A DNA stretch of 64,000 nucleotides from Actinotignum timonense. GTDB lineage: Bacteria; Actinomycetota; Actinomycetes; Actinomycetales; Actinomycetaceae. The notes under the pieces were generated by a model that saw only the letters and a program-made list of their open reading frames with translations, was not told where the DNA came from and did no database searches. The translations under genes were made by a program, and so were the position numbers. Positions 1 to 8,741 of the stretch are shown piece by piece; position 1 is the stretch's first letter; every line of letters starts with the position of its first letter. The stretch covers positions 1,860,037 through 1,924,036 of the forward strand of contig NZ_LT706966.1 in assembly GCF_900155575.1 (NCBI RefSeq), written 5' to 3'.

Positions 1-366
1 GGGGCCGCGCCATGTGTTGTGGGGGGGGGGAGTGGACCCGCCGCAGAAACTTCGGAGGCAGCCGCCCGTGAATTCGAGCGGGTCAAGCGGGCCCGGGTCC
101 GGAATATGCTGCTGCGCGGGGCGCCGGGCCGCGATATATCCGATGCGGATCTTGATGCGGTGATGGACAGCGCGCAAGCCCGCCAAATCCTCGATATGCT
201 GCGCTACACCGCGGTGGGGGACGCGGCCGAGGTGGGTGAGTATCTGCGAAAGTTCGCCCGCGATGCGCAGGCCGATGAGCTCATGATTTCAGTGCAGGCT
301 ACTTCGCATGACGAATCGCTGGCCTGCTTGGAGCTGGCCGCGCGTGGCTACGGCTTGGATAACTGA
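1..366 (+). CDS. LLM-class flavin-dependent oxidoreductase, C-terminal fragment (cut by window start)
   Basis: This is the last ~120 codons of a luciferase-like monooxygenase (LLM) family protein; the gene begins before the window. The C-terminal block 'VGDAAEVGEYLRKFARD' followed by 'ADELMISVQATSHDESLACLELAA' matches the end of MsnO8-type LLM proteins, where a VG-x-P/A-EV segment precedes an ADE(L/I)M strand and a final helix. The frame is open to base 1, so the first in-frame GTG at base 19 is not taken as the start. An unbroken run of ten G (21-30) lies inside the frame and encodes consecutive glycines where family members normally have a hydrophobic strand, so the local frame may be unreliable. 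Substrate unknown. Confidence 0.75.
   Translation, partial: GAAPCVVGGGSGPAAETSEAAAREFERVKRARVRNMLLRGAPGRDISDADLDAVMDSAQARQILDMLRYTAVGDAAEVGEYLRKFARDAQADELMISVQATSHDESLACLELAARGYGLDN
21..30. repeat. G10 homopolymer inside a coding region
   Basis: Ten consecutive G residues lie in the 5' part of the visible LLM fragment. Tracts this long are prone to slippage in replication and in sequencing. Confidence 0.9.
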
Positions 367-378
367 GGAATGCGCGGC

Positions 379-412
379 GCTGGCAGCTAGGCGCCGGCTG
401 GCAGTTGGGCGC
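379..412. repeat. Short imperfect tandem repeat
   Basis: Two 16-bp copies (379-394 and 397-412) differing at two bases follow the LLM stop codon with an 18-bp period. No function is suggested; the 367-497 gap otherwise holds only the upstream region of the next gene. Confidence 0.5.
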
Positions 413-497
413 GGCGTCGTACCGTAACGCGTAGCTTCGCGTTTCTCTCCCCCACGCTATCGGCCGCTTCACACGCCCGCGTTTTCTTTGTGGCACG

Positions 498-1019
498 ATG
501 GTTAGTATGCCTCTGTCGCAAAAACTACTCGGAACCGGCGAAGAACTCCTTGTCCACATGCACCCCGATGCCCGGCATTTGCTGCCGCGGGCGCTCGGTG
601 CCGCGGCGGTGGTGTTCCTCGCGATGCTCGGAGTGGTAGCGCTGCCGGCTCGGTGGCAGCCGCTGGCCGGGTGGCTGGTGGTGGCGGTCGGGGCGGGCGC
701 GCTTATTGCGATTGCCGGATGGCCGTGGCTGCAGTGGTATATGAGCACGGTGAGTATTACCAACCGCAGGATTATTACCCGGCGCGGGGTGTTCACGAAG
801 CTCGGGCATGATCTTCCGCTCGCCGCGGTGGCACGGGTGGATGCGCAACCTTCAGGTACCGGGACCTCCGGTTCCCTTCTTGTGACGACGACGTCAGGTG
901 CCACCGTCACCCTGCGCCGCATCGCGAATCTTCCCGCTGTCACCACGTTCCTGAATACGCTGCTGGACAAGCGCGCGGGAGAGGGGATTCACACTGGGGT
1001 CTCGCGCGAAACCGCCTGA
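498..1019 (+). CDS. PH domain-containing membrane protein
   Basis: A 173-residue protein of the bacterial PH-domain (bPH2/YdbT-like) family. Residues ~30-85 form two hydrophobic membrane spans. They are followed by the characteristic segment 'YMSTVSITNRRIITRRGVFTKLGHDLPLAAVARV' (residues ~80-115), in which a TxxRI(I)xRxG motif and a 'L..V..V' strand mark the domain. Such proteins are small membrane proteins of uncertain role. ATG at 498 is used; ATG at 507 is equally possible because neither has a strong Shine-Dalgarno. It is transcribed with the same polarity as rpsT but is probably separate. Confidence 0.75.
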   Translation: MVSMPLSQKLLGTGEELLVHMHPDARHLLPRALGAAAVVFLAMLGVVALPARWQPLAGWLVVAVGAGALIAIAGWPWLQWYMSTVSITNRRIITRRGVFTKLGHDLPLAAVARVDAQPSGTGTSGSLLVTTTSGATVTLRRIANLPAVTTFLNTLLDKRAGEGIHTGVSRETA

Positions 1020-1179
1020 TTCTGGTAGTGTTTGGAGATGGACTTTCACCGGTCGGGTGGCAAGTCCTTGTTCTTTCGTAACAACCACGGGTGCCCCACG
1101 CCCGCAGTCCTACGAGGAACGCTTCCCTCTCCGACCATATTCATCTATCGCCTAGCGATTGACCGAAAGAGATATTTCA

Positions 1180-1446
1180 TTGGCTAATATCAAGCAGCAG
1201 AAGAAGCGCGTTCTGACGAACGAGAAGCGTCGCCTTCGCAACCAGGCCGTTAAGTCGGAACTGAAGACCTACATCCGTAAGACTCGCCTTGCCGTGGAAG
1301 CCGGCAATGCCGAAGAGGCGGAAACCCTCCTGGCCGCGGCCTCCCGCAAGCTGGACAAGGCTGTGTCCAAGGGTGTTATTCACCGCAACCAGGCAGCGAA
1401 CCGCAAGTCGAAGCTTGCTAAGCGCGTGAACGCACTGGCCAAGTAG
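1180..1446 (+). CDS. rpsT: 30S ribosomal protein S20
   Basis: The 88-residue product begins [21 protein letters not shown] and is basic and helical throughout, as expected for the 16S rRNA-binding protein S20 (usual length 85-90). The start is TTG at 1180. The sequence GAAAGAGA lies just upstream, whereas the upstream in-frame TTG at 1159 would place that Shine-Dalgarno inside the gene. A ~160-nt leader (1020-1179) separates it from the PH-domain gene. A strong hairpin follows at 1521-1556. In many actinobacteria rpsT sits next to holA; here pntAB intervenes and rpsT is on the opposite strand to holA. Confidence 0.95.
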   Translation: MANIKQQKKRVLTNEKRRLRNQAVKSELKTYIRKTRLAVEAGNAEEAETLLAAASRKLDKAVSKGVIHRNQAANRKSKLAKRVNALAK

Positions 1447-1520
1447 GCTATGCTCCGGCCATGCAGGCCGGACCTCTGGCGCGGTTGTATCTGTTATCTC
1501 TACCGCGCTGATGCTTAGAG

Positions 1521-1556
1521 AAAAGCGGCTGGAACCCAGGCGTTCCAGCCGCTTTT
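1521..1556 (+). terminator. Terminator after rpsT
   Basis: A perfect 15-bp inverted repeat (1521-1535 and 1542-1556, 6-nt loop) has A4 on the left arm and T4 on the right, so it can terminate on either strand. It serves rpsT and probably also the convergent small membrane protein gene ending at 1587. Confidence 0.9.
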
Positions 1557-1586
1557 CATATCCGTTCGCATCCGGCGCGAATTTTC

Positions 1587-1844
1587 TCATTCTTCTCCTT
1601 CGTGCTCGCCTTCTCGTTCCGCTTCCAAACCGCGGCGTTCTATTTCCAAACGGCGCAGCGTAGCGCGTACTTCGTTTTCACGGTGCCGCTGCCACAGCGC
1701 AAGGCCGAGTAACGCAAGAGTGACAAGGGCGGGAATCAGAGTGAAATCGTACCAACGGTTATCTGTCAATATGTTCGCAATGCAGCCTCCCAGAGTAGCT
1801 CCGAGTGCAAGTTGCGAGAAATAGAAATACCTCTTCGAACGCAT
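1587..1844 (-). CDS. Small membrane protein with charged coiled C-terminus
   Basis: An 85-residue protein of unknown function. A short basic N-terminus (MRSKRYFYF) leads into two hydrophobic segments (residues ~9-28 and ~36-52). The tail (~53-85) is highly charged and rich in R and E and is likely helical or coiled. The start is chosen because an almost perfect Shine-Dalgarno (AAAGGAGG) stands 7 nt upstream; the frame is open further upstream but without such a signal. A TATAAT -10 element lies about 45 bp upstream. Similar two-span small proteins exist in many actinobacteria without assigned roles. Confidence 0.7.
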   Translation of the reverse strand: MRSKRYFYFSQLALGATLGGCIANILTDNRWYDFTLIPALVTLALLGLALWQRHRENEVRATLRRLEIERRGLEAEREGEHEGEE

Positions 1845-1889
1845 ATTCCTTCCTCCTTTCTTCTTCATTCCACGGTAATTGACACCTTC

Positions 1890-1895
1890 ATTATA
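1890..1895 (-). promoter_or_regulatory. -10 element of the small membrane protein gene
   Basis: The minus strand reads TATAAT, giving a ~40-nt leader to the start at 1844. No convincing -35 is present at 16-18 bp. Confidence 0.5.
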
Positions 1896-1960
1896 ACGTG
1901 ATCCCCGTCTCATATGTGGAATTTTGGCTCATGCATTCCGGTATTTCCGCGATATACATG

Positions 1961-2007
1961 TAGCGCAGGTGGCCGGAACCTGAAAGGTGTTCCGGCCACC
2001 TGCGCTA
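1961..2007 (-). terminator. Terminator of pntAB
   Basis: A perfect 19-bp inverted repeat (1961-1979 and 1989-2007) with a 9-nt loop lies 80 bp downstream of the pntB stop. There is no U-tract, which is common for actinobacterial hairpin terminators. Confidence 0.75.
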
Positions 2008-2086
2008 ACTGAGGGATTCCCTAAGCGGTTATAGTTGTGCAGCTCGCCCCGGCCGCGCCCGGGTTGGGACGCGGAGCAGAGTTACC

Positions 2087-3565
2087 TTAACCGGGGAAAG
2101 CCGCGTTGATGGCATCCACGGATGCCTTGGCATCGCCGAGCAGCATATCGGTATTCTCATTAAAGAACAGCGGGTTTTGCACTCCGGCATAGCCGGCATT
2201 GCCCATGGATCGCTTGAATACGATCACCTTCTTGGCATCCCACACATGCAGCACCGGCATACCCGCGATGGGCGAACCGGGCTCGGAAGCCGAAGGATTG
2301 ACAGTGTCATTCGCCCCGATAACCAGCACGACATCGGTATCAGCGAAGGAATCGTTAATATCGTCCATTTCCTCCACGATGTCATAGGGGACTTTCGCTT
2401 CGGCCAGCAGCACGTTCATATGCCCGGGCAGGCGCCCGGCCACCGGATGGATAGCGAAACGCACCTCGGTTCCGTTATCGCGCAGCTTCTTCGTCAGCTC
2501 CGCCACCGGATATTGGGCTTGGGCCACGGCCATACCGTAACCCGGGGCAATAATCACCGAGCTAGCGTCCGCGAGTTCTTGGGCCACCTCCGCCGCGGTG
2601 GTTTCCGTGTGGCTGCCATAGTCACGCGCCTCCCCGGTAACTGCGCCGTCGGACCCAAAACCGCCGAGGATCACGGAAATGAAGGAACGGTTCATGGCCT
2701 TGCACATGATGTAGGAGAGGTACGCGCCCGAGGACCCCACCAGCGCTCCGGTAATGATAAGGAGGTCATTGCCGAGGGTGAAGCCGGCCATCGCTGCCGC
2801 CCAACCCGAGTAGGAATTGAGCATTGATACGACGACGGGCATATCGCCACCGCCGATCGCGAGCACCATATGTGCTCCGAGCAGCAGCGCAATAATCGTG
2901 ATGAGGATGAGGGGAATGAGGCCGGCCCCCACCCCGCGGGTCCAGGCGAACCAAATAATAAGTCCCAGGCACGCCAGGATCGCGAGCAGATTGAGGAGAT
3001 TACGGGCCGGAAGCACCAGCGGCTTGCCGGGGATCTTCCCCGCGAGTTTCAGGTAGGCGCATACCGAGCCGGTGAAGGTGATCGCGCCGATGAACACCGC
3101 CAAGCCCACTTCGCCCATATGGAAGGCATTTGTGGGGGAGAAATCTTCCCCGGGTTGCTGGAGGAAAGAGTTGTAGCCCACCAGCACCGCTGCCGCACCC
3201 ACGAAGGAATGCAGCAGGGCAATGAGTTCGGGCATGCCCGTCATTTCTACGGTGCGGGCCCGCCAGATCCCGATGCCGCCGCCCACCACGAGAGCAATCA
3301 CGAGCACCAGCACAATAACAACGGAAGAAGATTCCGTGGGGTAAGCGAGGACCGCGATAATCGTGGCAACAAGGGCCAGCAGCATTCCGATGGCGCCCAG
3401 AATATTGCCTTTCGCCGCAGTTTCCTGTTTGGAAAGCCCGGCTAGGGCGAGGATGAAGAGCAGGGCCGCCACCAGGTAGGCGACGGTTTGCACGCTAGCA
3501 GCGACCTTGAGACCGCCCAAGCTCGGGGCGGCGAGGGTGACAACGTCGTTAATAGTGGTGAGCAC
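2087..3565 (-). CDS. pntB: NAD(P) transhydrogenase subunit beta
   Basis: This 492-residue subunit supplies the proton channel and NADP(H)-binding domain III of the proton-translocating transhydrogenase, which couples hydride transfer from NADH to NADP+ with the proton gradient. Residues ~1-290 are a chain of hydrophobic helices. The C-terminal domain contains the NADP-binding run '[21 protein letters not shown]' region and the '[18 protein letters not shown]' and 'LGDAK' motifs typical of PntB. It lies 3 nt after pntA in the same operon and is followed by a long hairpin terminator at 1961-2007. Confidence 0.95.
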   Translation of the reverse strand: MLTTINDVVTLAAPSLGGLKVAASVQTVAYLVAALLFILALAGLSKQETAAKGNILGAIGMLLALVATIIAVLAYPTESSSVVIVLVLVIALVVGGGIGIWRARTVEMTGMPELIALLHSFVGAAAVLVGYNSFLQQPGEDFSPTNAFHMGEVGLAVFIGAITFTGSVCAYLKLAGKIPGKPLVLPARNLLNLLAILACLGLIIWFAWTRGVGAGLIPLILITIIALLLGAHMVLAIGGGDMPVVVSMLNSYSGWAAAMAGFTLGNDLLIITGALVGSSGAYLSYIMCKAMNRSFISVILGGFGSDGAVTGEARDYGSHTETTAAEVAQELADASSVIIAPGYGMAVAQAQYPVAELTKKLRDNGTEVRFAIHPVAGRLPGHMNVLLAEAKVPYDIVEEMDDINDSFADTDVVLVIGANDTVNPSASEPGSPIAGMPVLHVWDAKKVIVFKRSMGNAGYAGVQNPLFFNENTDMLLGDAKASVDAINAAFPG

Positions 3566-3568
3566 GGC

Positions 3569-5095
3569 TTAGCTCCTCTTGAACATAGACAGCATGCGCG
3601 CGGTCACCAGGAATCCACCGAAAATATTGATGGATGCGATGGTGAGGGCGATGGCGGCAAGGATGGTCACGGCTATATGCCCGGAACCGAGCTGGAGGAT
3701 TGCCCCCACCACGATGATTCCGGAGATCGCGTTCGTCACGGACATGAGCGGGGTGTGCAGCGCGTGCGTCACCGAGGTGATGACGTAGAAGCCCACCACG
3801 CAGGCCAGCATGAACACGATGAAATGCGAGGTCATGCTCGGCGGGGCCGTGAAGAGAATCCACAGCGCTACCGCCGCTGCCAGGCCGGCCCACAGGTAGC
3901 GCACGGCGCTGGGGCGGGCCGGTTCGGGCGCAACCGGAGGTGCGGGAGGCGCCGGGGGCGCGGCCGGGGCGGCCGAGACCTTGATGGGCGGGGGTGGCCA
4001 GGCCACCGCTCCCCCGAGGGTGACCAGAATGCCGCGCACAATATCATCCTCGGTATCCAGGACCAGCTGGCCATCCTTCTGCGGGGTGGTGAGTTTGAGG
4101 AAGTTGACGAGGTTCTGCCCGAAAAGCTGGGAAGCTTGGCCGGGCAGGCGCAAGGCGAGATCTTCGTAGCCGATAATTGTGACGCCGTTGGCGGTGTGGA
4201 CGATTTCTCCCGGGCGGGTGCCGGCCACGTTTCCGCCGTTGGCCGCCGCCAAATCCACGATAACGCTGCCGGGTTTCATGGCGGCCACTGCCTCAGAGTC
4301 CAAAAGGAGCGGGGCCGGCTTGCCGGGGATGAGCGCCGTCGTAATAACAATATCCGCGGCGGCGGCTTCCCGGGCGTAGACAACCCCGGCGGCATTGGCC
4401 TGATCCGCGGTCATTTCGCGGGCGTAACCGTCCGCGGATTCCTGGCGCACCGGGATCTCGACGAATTCGGCGCCCATGGACTGGACCTGTTCGGCCACAT
4501 CAGCACGCACGTCCGTTGCTTTAACGATTGCGCCCATGGAATTGGCGGTGCCGACCGCGGCGAGCCCGGCAACGCCCGCTCCGATAACGTACACGGTGGC
4601 CGGGGGAACTTTACCGGCGGCGGTGACCTGGCCGGTGAAAAGCCGCCCGAAGTGGGAGGCTGCTTCGATCACGGCCCGGTAGCCGGAAATATTAGCCATG
4701 GAGGACCGTACGTCCATGGACTGGGCGCGGGAAATACGCGGAATTGCGTCAAGCGCCAGGGCCGTGAGTTCGCGGCGCGAAAGTTCCTCGATAAGTTCGG
4801 GTGAGCCGGCCGGGTTCATGCGCGCAATGAGGGTGGCGCCGCGGCTCATGCGGTCAAGGTAGCTGATATCCGGGGCGTCGGTGGCTAACACAATATCCGC
4901 GGCCCAGGCTTCTTGTGCGGAGACGAGGCGTGCGCCCGCGCTTTCGTACTGGCTATCGGGGTAGGACGATGCCTCCCCCGCCCCCGTTTCCACCGCGACC
5001 TCGTAGCCCAAAGCGATGAGCTTGGCTACGGTATCGGGGGTGCCCGCCACCAGGGGGTCACCCGAGCGGGTACTTTTAGGTATTCCAACAAGCAT
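3569..5095 (-). CDS. pntA: NAD(P) transhydrogenase subunit alpha (fused form)
   Basis: A 508-residue fused alpha subunit. Residues ~1-370 are the NAD-binding domain I (AlaDH/PNT fold), beginning '[24 protein letters not shown]' and containing '[15 protein letters not shown]' and the dinucleotide motif '[22 protein letters not shown]'. A Pro/Ala-rich linker (~375-400) leads to four hydrophobic helices at the C-terminus (PntA alpha-2 part). Some actinobacteria split these into two genes; here they are one. The start ATG is preceded by GGAG with 6-nt spacing. pntB follows 3 nt downstream, so the two are translated from one message. Confidence 0.95.
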   Translation of the reverse strand: MLVGIPKSTRSGDPLVAGTPDTVAKLIALGYEVAVETGAGEASSYPDSQYESAGARLVSAQEAWAADIVLATDAPDISYLDRMSRGATLIARMNPAGSPELIEELSRRELTALALDAIPRISRAQSMDVRSSMANISGYRAVIEAASHFGRLFTGQVTAAGKVPPATVYVIGAGVAGLAAVGTANSMGAIVKATDVRADVAEQVQSMGAEFVEIPVRQESADGYAREMTADQANAAGVVYAREAAAADIVITTALIPGKPAPLLLDSEAVAAMKPGSVIVDLAAANGGNVAGTRPGEIVHTANGVTIIGYEDLALRLPGQASQLFGQNLVNFLKLTTPQKDGQLVLDTEDDIVRGILVTLGGAVAWPPPPIKVSAAPAAPPAPPAPPVAPEPARPSAVRYLWAGLAAAVALWILFTAPPSMTSHFIVFMLACVVGFYVITSVTHALHTPLMSVTNAISGIIVVGAILQLGSGHIAVTILAAIALTIASINIFGGFLVTARMLSMFKRS

Positions 5096-5138
5096 AAAGT
5101 GCTCCTCAGTACAGCACTGCCGTGCTGCGTTCTGCGTG

Positions 5139-5172
5139 GGCGGCGCTCCAGATACGCCATTGTCGCGCCGCC
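5139..5172 (-). terminator. Possible terminator between holA and pntA
   Basis: An 8-bp GC-only stem (5139-5146 and 5165-5172) with an 18-nt loop lies ~95 bp downstream of the holA stop and just upstream of pntA. It could end the comEA-comEC-holA transcript or fold in the pntA leader. Confidence 0.4.
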
Positions 5173-5266
5173 GCGGGACATCCCTTATTATTCCACGTTT
5201 CCCGAAAGGGCCTGAGCGCGCCGGAAAGTGTGAGACTGCGGCCCGGCGTATCGACCGCGCCGGATA

Positions 5267-6244
5267 CTACCTGCCGCGCCGGGCGCGCCCGATAGCAATA
5301 ATCGCGTGTTCTACGGCGTACTGCGGATCGCGGGAGGCACCCTTGACCTGTTCATCGGCGAGCGCCACGGCTCGGATGGCGTGCCCGAGCCCGGCGTCGC
5401 TCCATCCGCGGGCTTCCCGGCGAGCCCGTTGGGCTTGCCAGGGCGCCATTTTCAATTCCTTCTGGCTGATTCCCGGCGCTTGGACGATGGCGAGCTGGCG
5501 CAGTTTCGCCGCGAGCGCGGCCACGATAGGGACGGGGTTGACTCGGGTGGCGAAGGCGTGGCGGGCCAGCGCTAAAGCTTGGCCGGTGCGCCCGGCCAGG
5601 GCCGCGTCCGCGATCTCAAAGGGGGTTGCTTCATTGCGCCCGGCGTAGAAATCCCGAATATGATCTTCGGTGATCATCCCCTCCACATCGGCGAGGAGCT
5701 GGGCGGTAGCGCTGAGGAGTTCGCGCAGGTCCTGGCCGAGGGCATCAACGAGGGCCCGCACCGCGCCGTCCGTGATTTTGCGCCCGGCGGCCCGCACATC
5801 CGCCGTCACCAAACGCGCTTTATCATCATCGCGTTTGATTTTTTCGATGCGGGCTACCTGCCAGCCCCCCGCCGCGATGGCGTCGAGGAGTTTTTTGCCG
5901 CGAGTGCCTCCCCCGTGTTGGATAATCACGGGGATATCCGCGTTGGGCTGCGGGAGGTAGGCGAGCATTTCCGCGAGGAACGCGTCATTCATGTGTTCGG
6001 CGCCGGTCACGACGACGATGCGGTGGTCCCCGAAAAGTGAGGGTGAGGTGTGGAGGGCGAGGGAGCCGCGCTCGTAGGATGCGGCGTCTAGGCGCACGAC
6101 CTGCACCTCGGGGTGTTCTTGGCGAGCGAGGCTTACAAGCCGGGCCCAGGCGCGCTCGGCCAGCACCGGCTCTGCACTAATAATGAGGATGACCGGTTCT
6201 AAGCGGAGGGCGTCGTACCCGACCGTGCGTTCTTTGGCTGCCAT
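5267..6244 (-). CDS. holA: DNA polymerase III subunit delta
   Basis: The 325-residue delta subunit of the clamp loader opens the sliding clamp with the DnaX complex. The N-terminal portion shows the family pattern 'PVILIISAEPVLAERAWARLV' and 'SLFGDHRIVVVTGAE', followed by the AAA+-like lid and a C-terminal helical domain ('FEIADAALAGRTGQALALARHAF'). Its first 68 bp overlap the 3' end of comEC, so the two are probably translationally linked. The order comEA-comEC-holA is widespread in actinobacteria. Confidence 0.92.
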   Translation of the reverse strand: MAAKERTVGYDALRLEPVILIISAEPVLAERAWARLVSLARQEHPEVQVVRLDAASYERGSLALHTSPSLFGDHRIVVVTGAEHMNDAFLAEMLAYLPQPNADIPVIIQHGGGTRGKKLLDAIAAGGWQVARIEKIKRDDDKARLVTADVRAAGRKITDGAVRALVDALGQDLRELLSATAQLLADVEGMITEDHIRDFYAGRNEATPFEIADAALAGRTGQALALARHAFATRVNPVPIVAALAAKLRQLAIVQAPGISQKELKMAPWQAQRARREARGWSDAGLGHAIRAVALADEQVKGASRDPQYAVEHAIIAIGRARRGR

Positions 6245-8741
6245 GGTTCCATTCTCTCATGTCATAACTCACCTGCTGAACGGCAGGTGGCCGCACCGGT
6301 TCCGCGCACTTCGATACCAGCTCACCTTCCGCCCACGCTATTGCCCCGCACGTGAGAGTCGGATAGATGTGCGCGCCGGCATAGAGTTCGTAGACGCGCG
6401 CGGAGGGGTGCCCGTAGCTGTTCTCGCCTACGGATATGAGGGCAATTGCGGGGTCAAGTTCACGGGCGAGGCGCTCGGATTGGTCCGCGCTTCCGTGATG
6501 GGCGACGACGGCGATATCAACCGGCCCAACCGCGCCCACGAGGCGTTCCTGGGCCGGGGCAGTCGCATCGCCGAGAACCACAATGCGCTGGGCGGCCATG
6601 GTGGTGCCGTTGGGTGAGCTACTGCCGCTGACCATGCTAGTGCCGCCTGGCGAGCTAGTGCCGCGGGCCGAGCTGCTACCGCCGGCCCGGCGCGGGCTAT
6701 CCACTCCCTCGGCATCGAGGAGAACAACGAGGGAATCGGCATTAGCTTCCTCGGGAATGCTACGCGCACCCGGCCGCGGGCTGAGAATCCGAGCAATGGG
6801 CACATTATCTACCCGCAGTGTTGTTCCCGCGGCTACCACACTAACCGGAATGGAGTGCGATTCGAGCAGTTCCAGGGCGGTGCGAGACTGGGGCTTCGGG
6901 GCGGAATTTGGTGATATCCATACCGCGCTGATGGTGGTGGATGTGAGAACGTCACGTAATCCTTCTACGTGGTCGGAGTGGAAATGGGAGAGGATGAGCA
7001 GGTCAAGATGGCTCACCTGAGCATCTGCCAAGCACCGGGCAGCAGCTGGGGTTTGCGGCCCCACGTCGATCATGATTGTGTATCCGCGCACCCGGTAGAG
7101 GAAAGCTGATCCCTGGCCCACATCGCATTGCACCGCCGTCCAGTTGGGAGGAATCGCTGGGCTCCCGGGCCAGCGCGATAACCCGAGAGCCGCGAGCGCG
7201 CCCACAAGAATAATGACCGCACTCAGGCGGGGCACCACCAGGAGCGCCAGAACCGCGCATATATGACCGATGCCGGCAAGAACGAGGGGAATTCCCGATC
7301 CGGGTAGGGAGGCGAGCAGGCGGGCTACCTGGTCAATCCACCACGTTGATAAAGCGGCACCGGAGATGGCGAGACTGGCGAGCATGGGGAATAGCGGGGC
7401 CGTGAGCGCGCCGACGAGTCCGAAAATGGTCAGTGGTGCGACCACGGGTGCCACAAGGGCATTGGCGGGCACCGCCCAGAGCGACCCGGCTTCGGTAAAG
7501 AGGAGGAGTACGGGTAGGCAAGATAGTTGGGCTACCAGAGGAATAGCGATGACCCGGGCCAGGGTGGCCGGAAAGAACCGGGTGAGGTAGTCGGTAAGCC
7601 GGTATCCCCCGCAGATAATTCCGAGGGTGGCGCTGGCGGAAAGCAGGAAACCGTAGCCGGTTGCGAGCCAGGGATCAATAAGGGCAGCCGCGATGCTCGC
7701 GCAGCTCAGGGCATTGATGGCTTGGCTACGGCGGTTCATTCCGAGTGCCGCCAGCACCACCAGGCCCATGAGTGCCGCGCGGATAACTGAGGGTGCGGGG
7801 CCCACCAGAATCACCAGTCCGCCTAAACCAACCGCTCCGGCGAGGGCGGTGCGTAAGGGCCGGGCCCGGCCAACCGCCATAATAATGAGGCCGAGGACGA
7901 GCGAGACATGGGCCCCGGATACCGCAATGAGGTGAGTGAGTGCGGTTGTGCGCATGGCTTCTTCAAGTTCTGGTGATACCCGGGTATCGTCGCCTAGCGC
8001 TACCCCGGGAATGAGGCCGCGGGCGTGCTCCGGGCGGGCAGAAAGCAGCGCGGCGAGCGCAGTATCGATGCGGTGGACAACGCGCGCACTGAGTGCGCCG
8101 CTTCCACTTAGTTGGAGTGCGGACCCGGACCAGCGGGCACTTTCACGCCGCCCTTCCACCGCGGTGAGGCGGCCGTGGCCCATCACATATTGGCCAGCTA
8201 ATGCGGTGCAGGGAAGCTCCGCGCGGATACGCGCACGCGGGCCGACATCGAGTCGCACCCCGTTCGGGCCCGCGGTGGTGATTGTGCTAGGGCGCAGGAG
8301 CGCGGTGCATTTTCCTTCTCCCCACGGCGTGGTGGAGGGCTCCGGGCGGGTCGCGATAACGGCTTCCAGTTCCACGCTTGCCTTGGTTGTTGGGATATGT
8401 GCCCCGGAGAGGACGAGCAGCCCGGCGATACTGGTAGCACTCCCCGTGCACGCCACCGCGAGGATGCCCAAGACTACCCCGCTTGCCCTCCCGCGCAGCT
8501 GCGGACGGAAACGGGCACGACCGGCTACCGCCCAGGCTGCCGCCAGACACAGGCCGGCGCCGAGGAACGCGAACTGCGCGTACCCATTCAGCGCCGCCCA
8601 CGCCCCGCCCAGAGCTGCACCAGCCGGTGGAAGAAGGCGCATATCTTGGCCGTGGCCCGCGTTCGCAGATGCCGAGCAGCGCTGGCTGCCACGAGTATGG
8701 GTGCAGGTACGAGTACGGGCGCGGGCGCGAACGTCGGTCAT
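6177..8741 (-). CDS. comEC: ComEC/Rec2 family DNA-uptake protein
   Basis: An 854-residue polytopic membrane protein. It is the putative channel for single-stranded DNA during natural transformation. An N-terminal hydrophobic region is followed by the Competence domain with the motif 'THLIAVSGAHVSL' (~270-285), then many membrane spans. The C-terminal metallo-beta-lactamase-like domain has 'LSHFHSDHVEGL' (HxHxDH) and a later 'VAHHGSADQS'. The ATG overlaps the comEA stop (ATGA), which fixes the start at 8741 even though the first ~33 residues are low-complexity Arg/Thr-rich; a later ATG at residue ~34 is an alternative. The 3' end overlaps holA by 68 bp. Whether this strain is transformable is unknown. 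Confidence 0.93.
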   Translation of the reverse strand: MTDVRARARTRTCTHTRGSQRCSASANAGHGQDMRLLPPAGAALGGAWAALNGYAQFAFLGAGLCLAAAWAVAGRARFRPQLRGRASGVVLGILAVACTGSATSIAGLLVLSGAHIPTTKASVELEAVIATRPEPSTTPWGEGKCTALLRPSTITTAGPNGVRLDVGPRARIRAELPCTALAGQYVMGHGRLTAVEGRRESARWSGSALQLSGSGALSARVVHRIDTALAALLSARPEHARGLIPGVALGDDTRVSPELEEAMRTTALTHLIAVSGAHVSLVLGLIIMAVGRARPLRTALAGAVGLGGLVILVGPAPSVIRAALMGLVVLAALGMNRRSQAINALSCASIAAALIDPWLATGYGFLLSASATLGIICGGYRLTDYLTRFFPATLARVIAIPLVAQLSCLPVLLLFTEAGSLWAVPANALVAPVVAPLTIFGLVGALTAPLFPMLASLAISGAALSTWWIDQVARLLASLPGSGIPLVLAGIGHICAVLALLVVPRLSAVIILVGALAALGLSRWPGSPAIPPNWTAVQCDVGQGSAFLYRVRGYTIMIDVGPQTPAAARCLADAQVSHLDLLILSHFHSDHVEGLRDVLTSTTISAVWISPNSAPKPQSRTALELLESHSIPVSVVAAGTTLRVDNVPIARILSPRPGARSIPEEANADSLVVLLDAEGVDSPRRAGGSSSARGTSSPGGTSMVSGSSSPNGTTMAAQRIVVLGDATAPAQERLVGAVGPVDIAVVAHHGSADQSERLARELDPAIALISVGENSYGHPSARVYELYAGAHIYPTLTCGAIAWAEGELVSKCAEPVRPPAVQQVSYDMREWNHGSQRTHGRVRRPPLRTGHPHY

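Noticed and set aside
3488-4804. A 438-codon open frame on the + strand across pntA/pntB
   Set aside because: It is antisense to two clearly recognised genes, is rich in Gly/His/Arg as expected for an antisense frame of GC-rich DNA, and has no family match or ribosome site.
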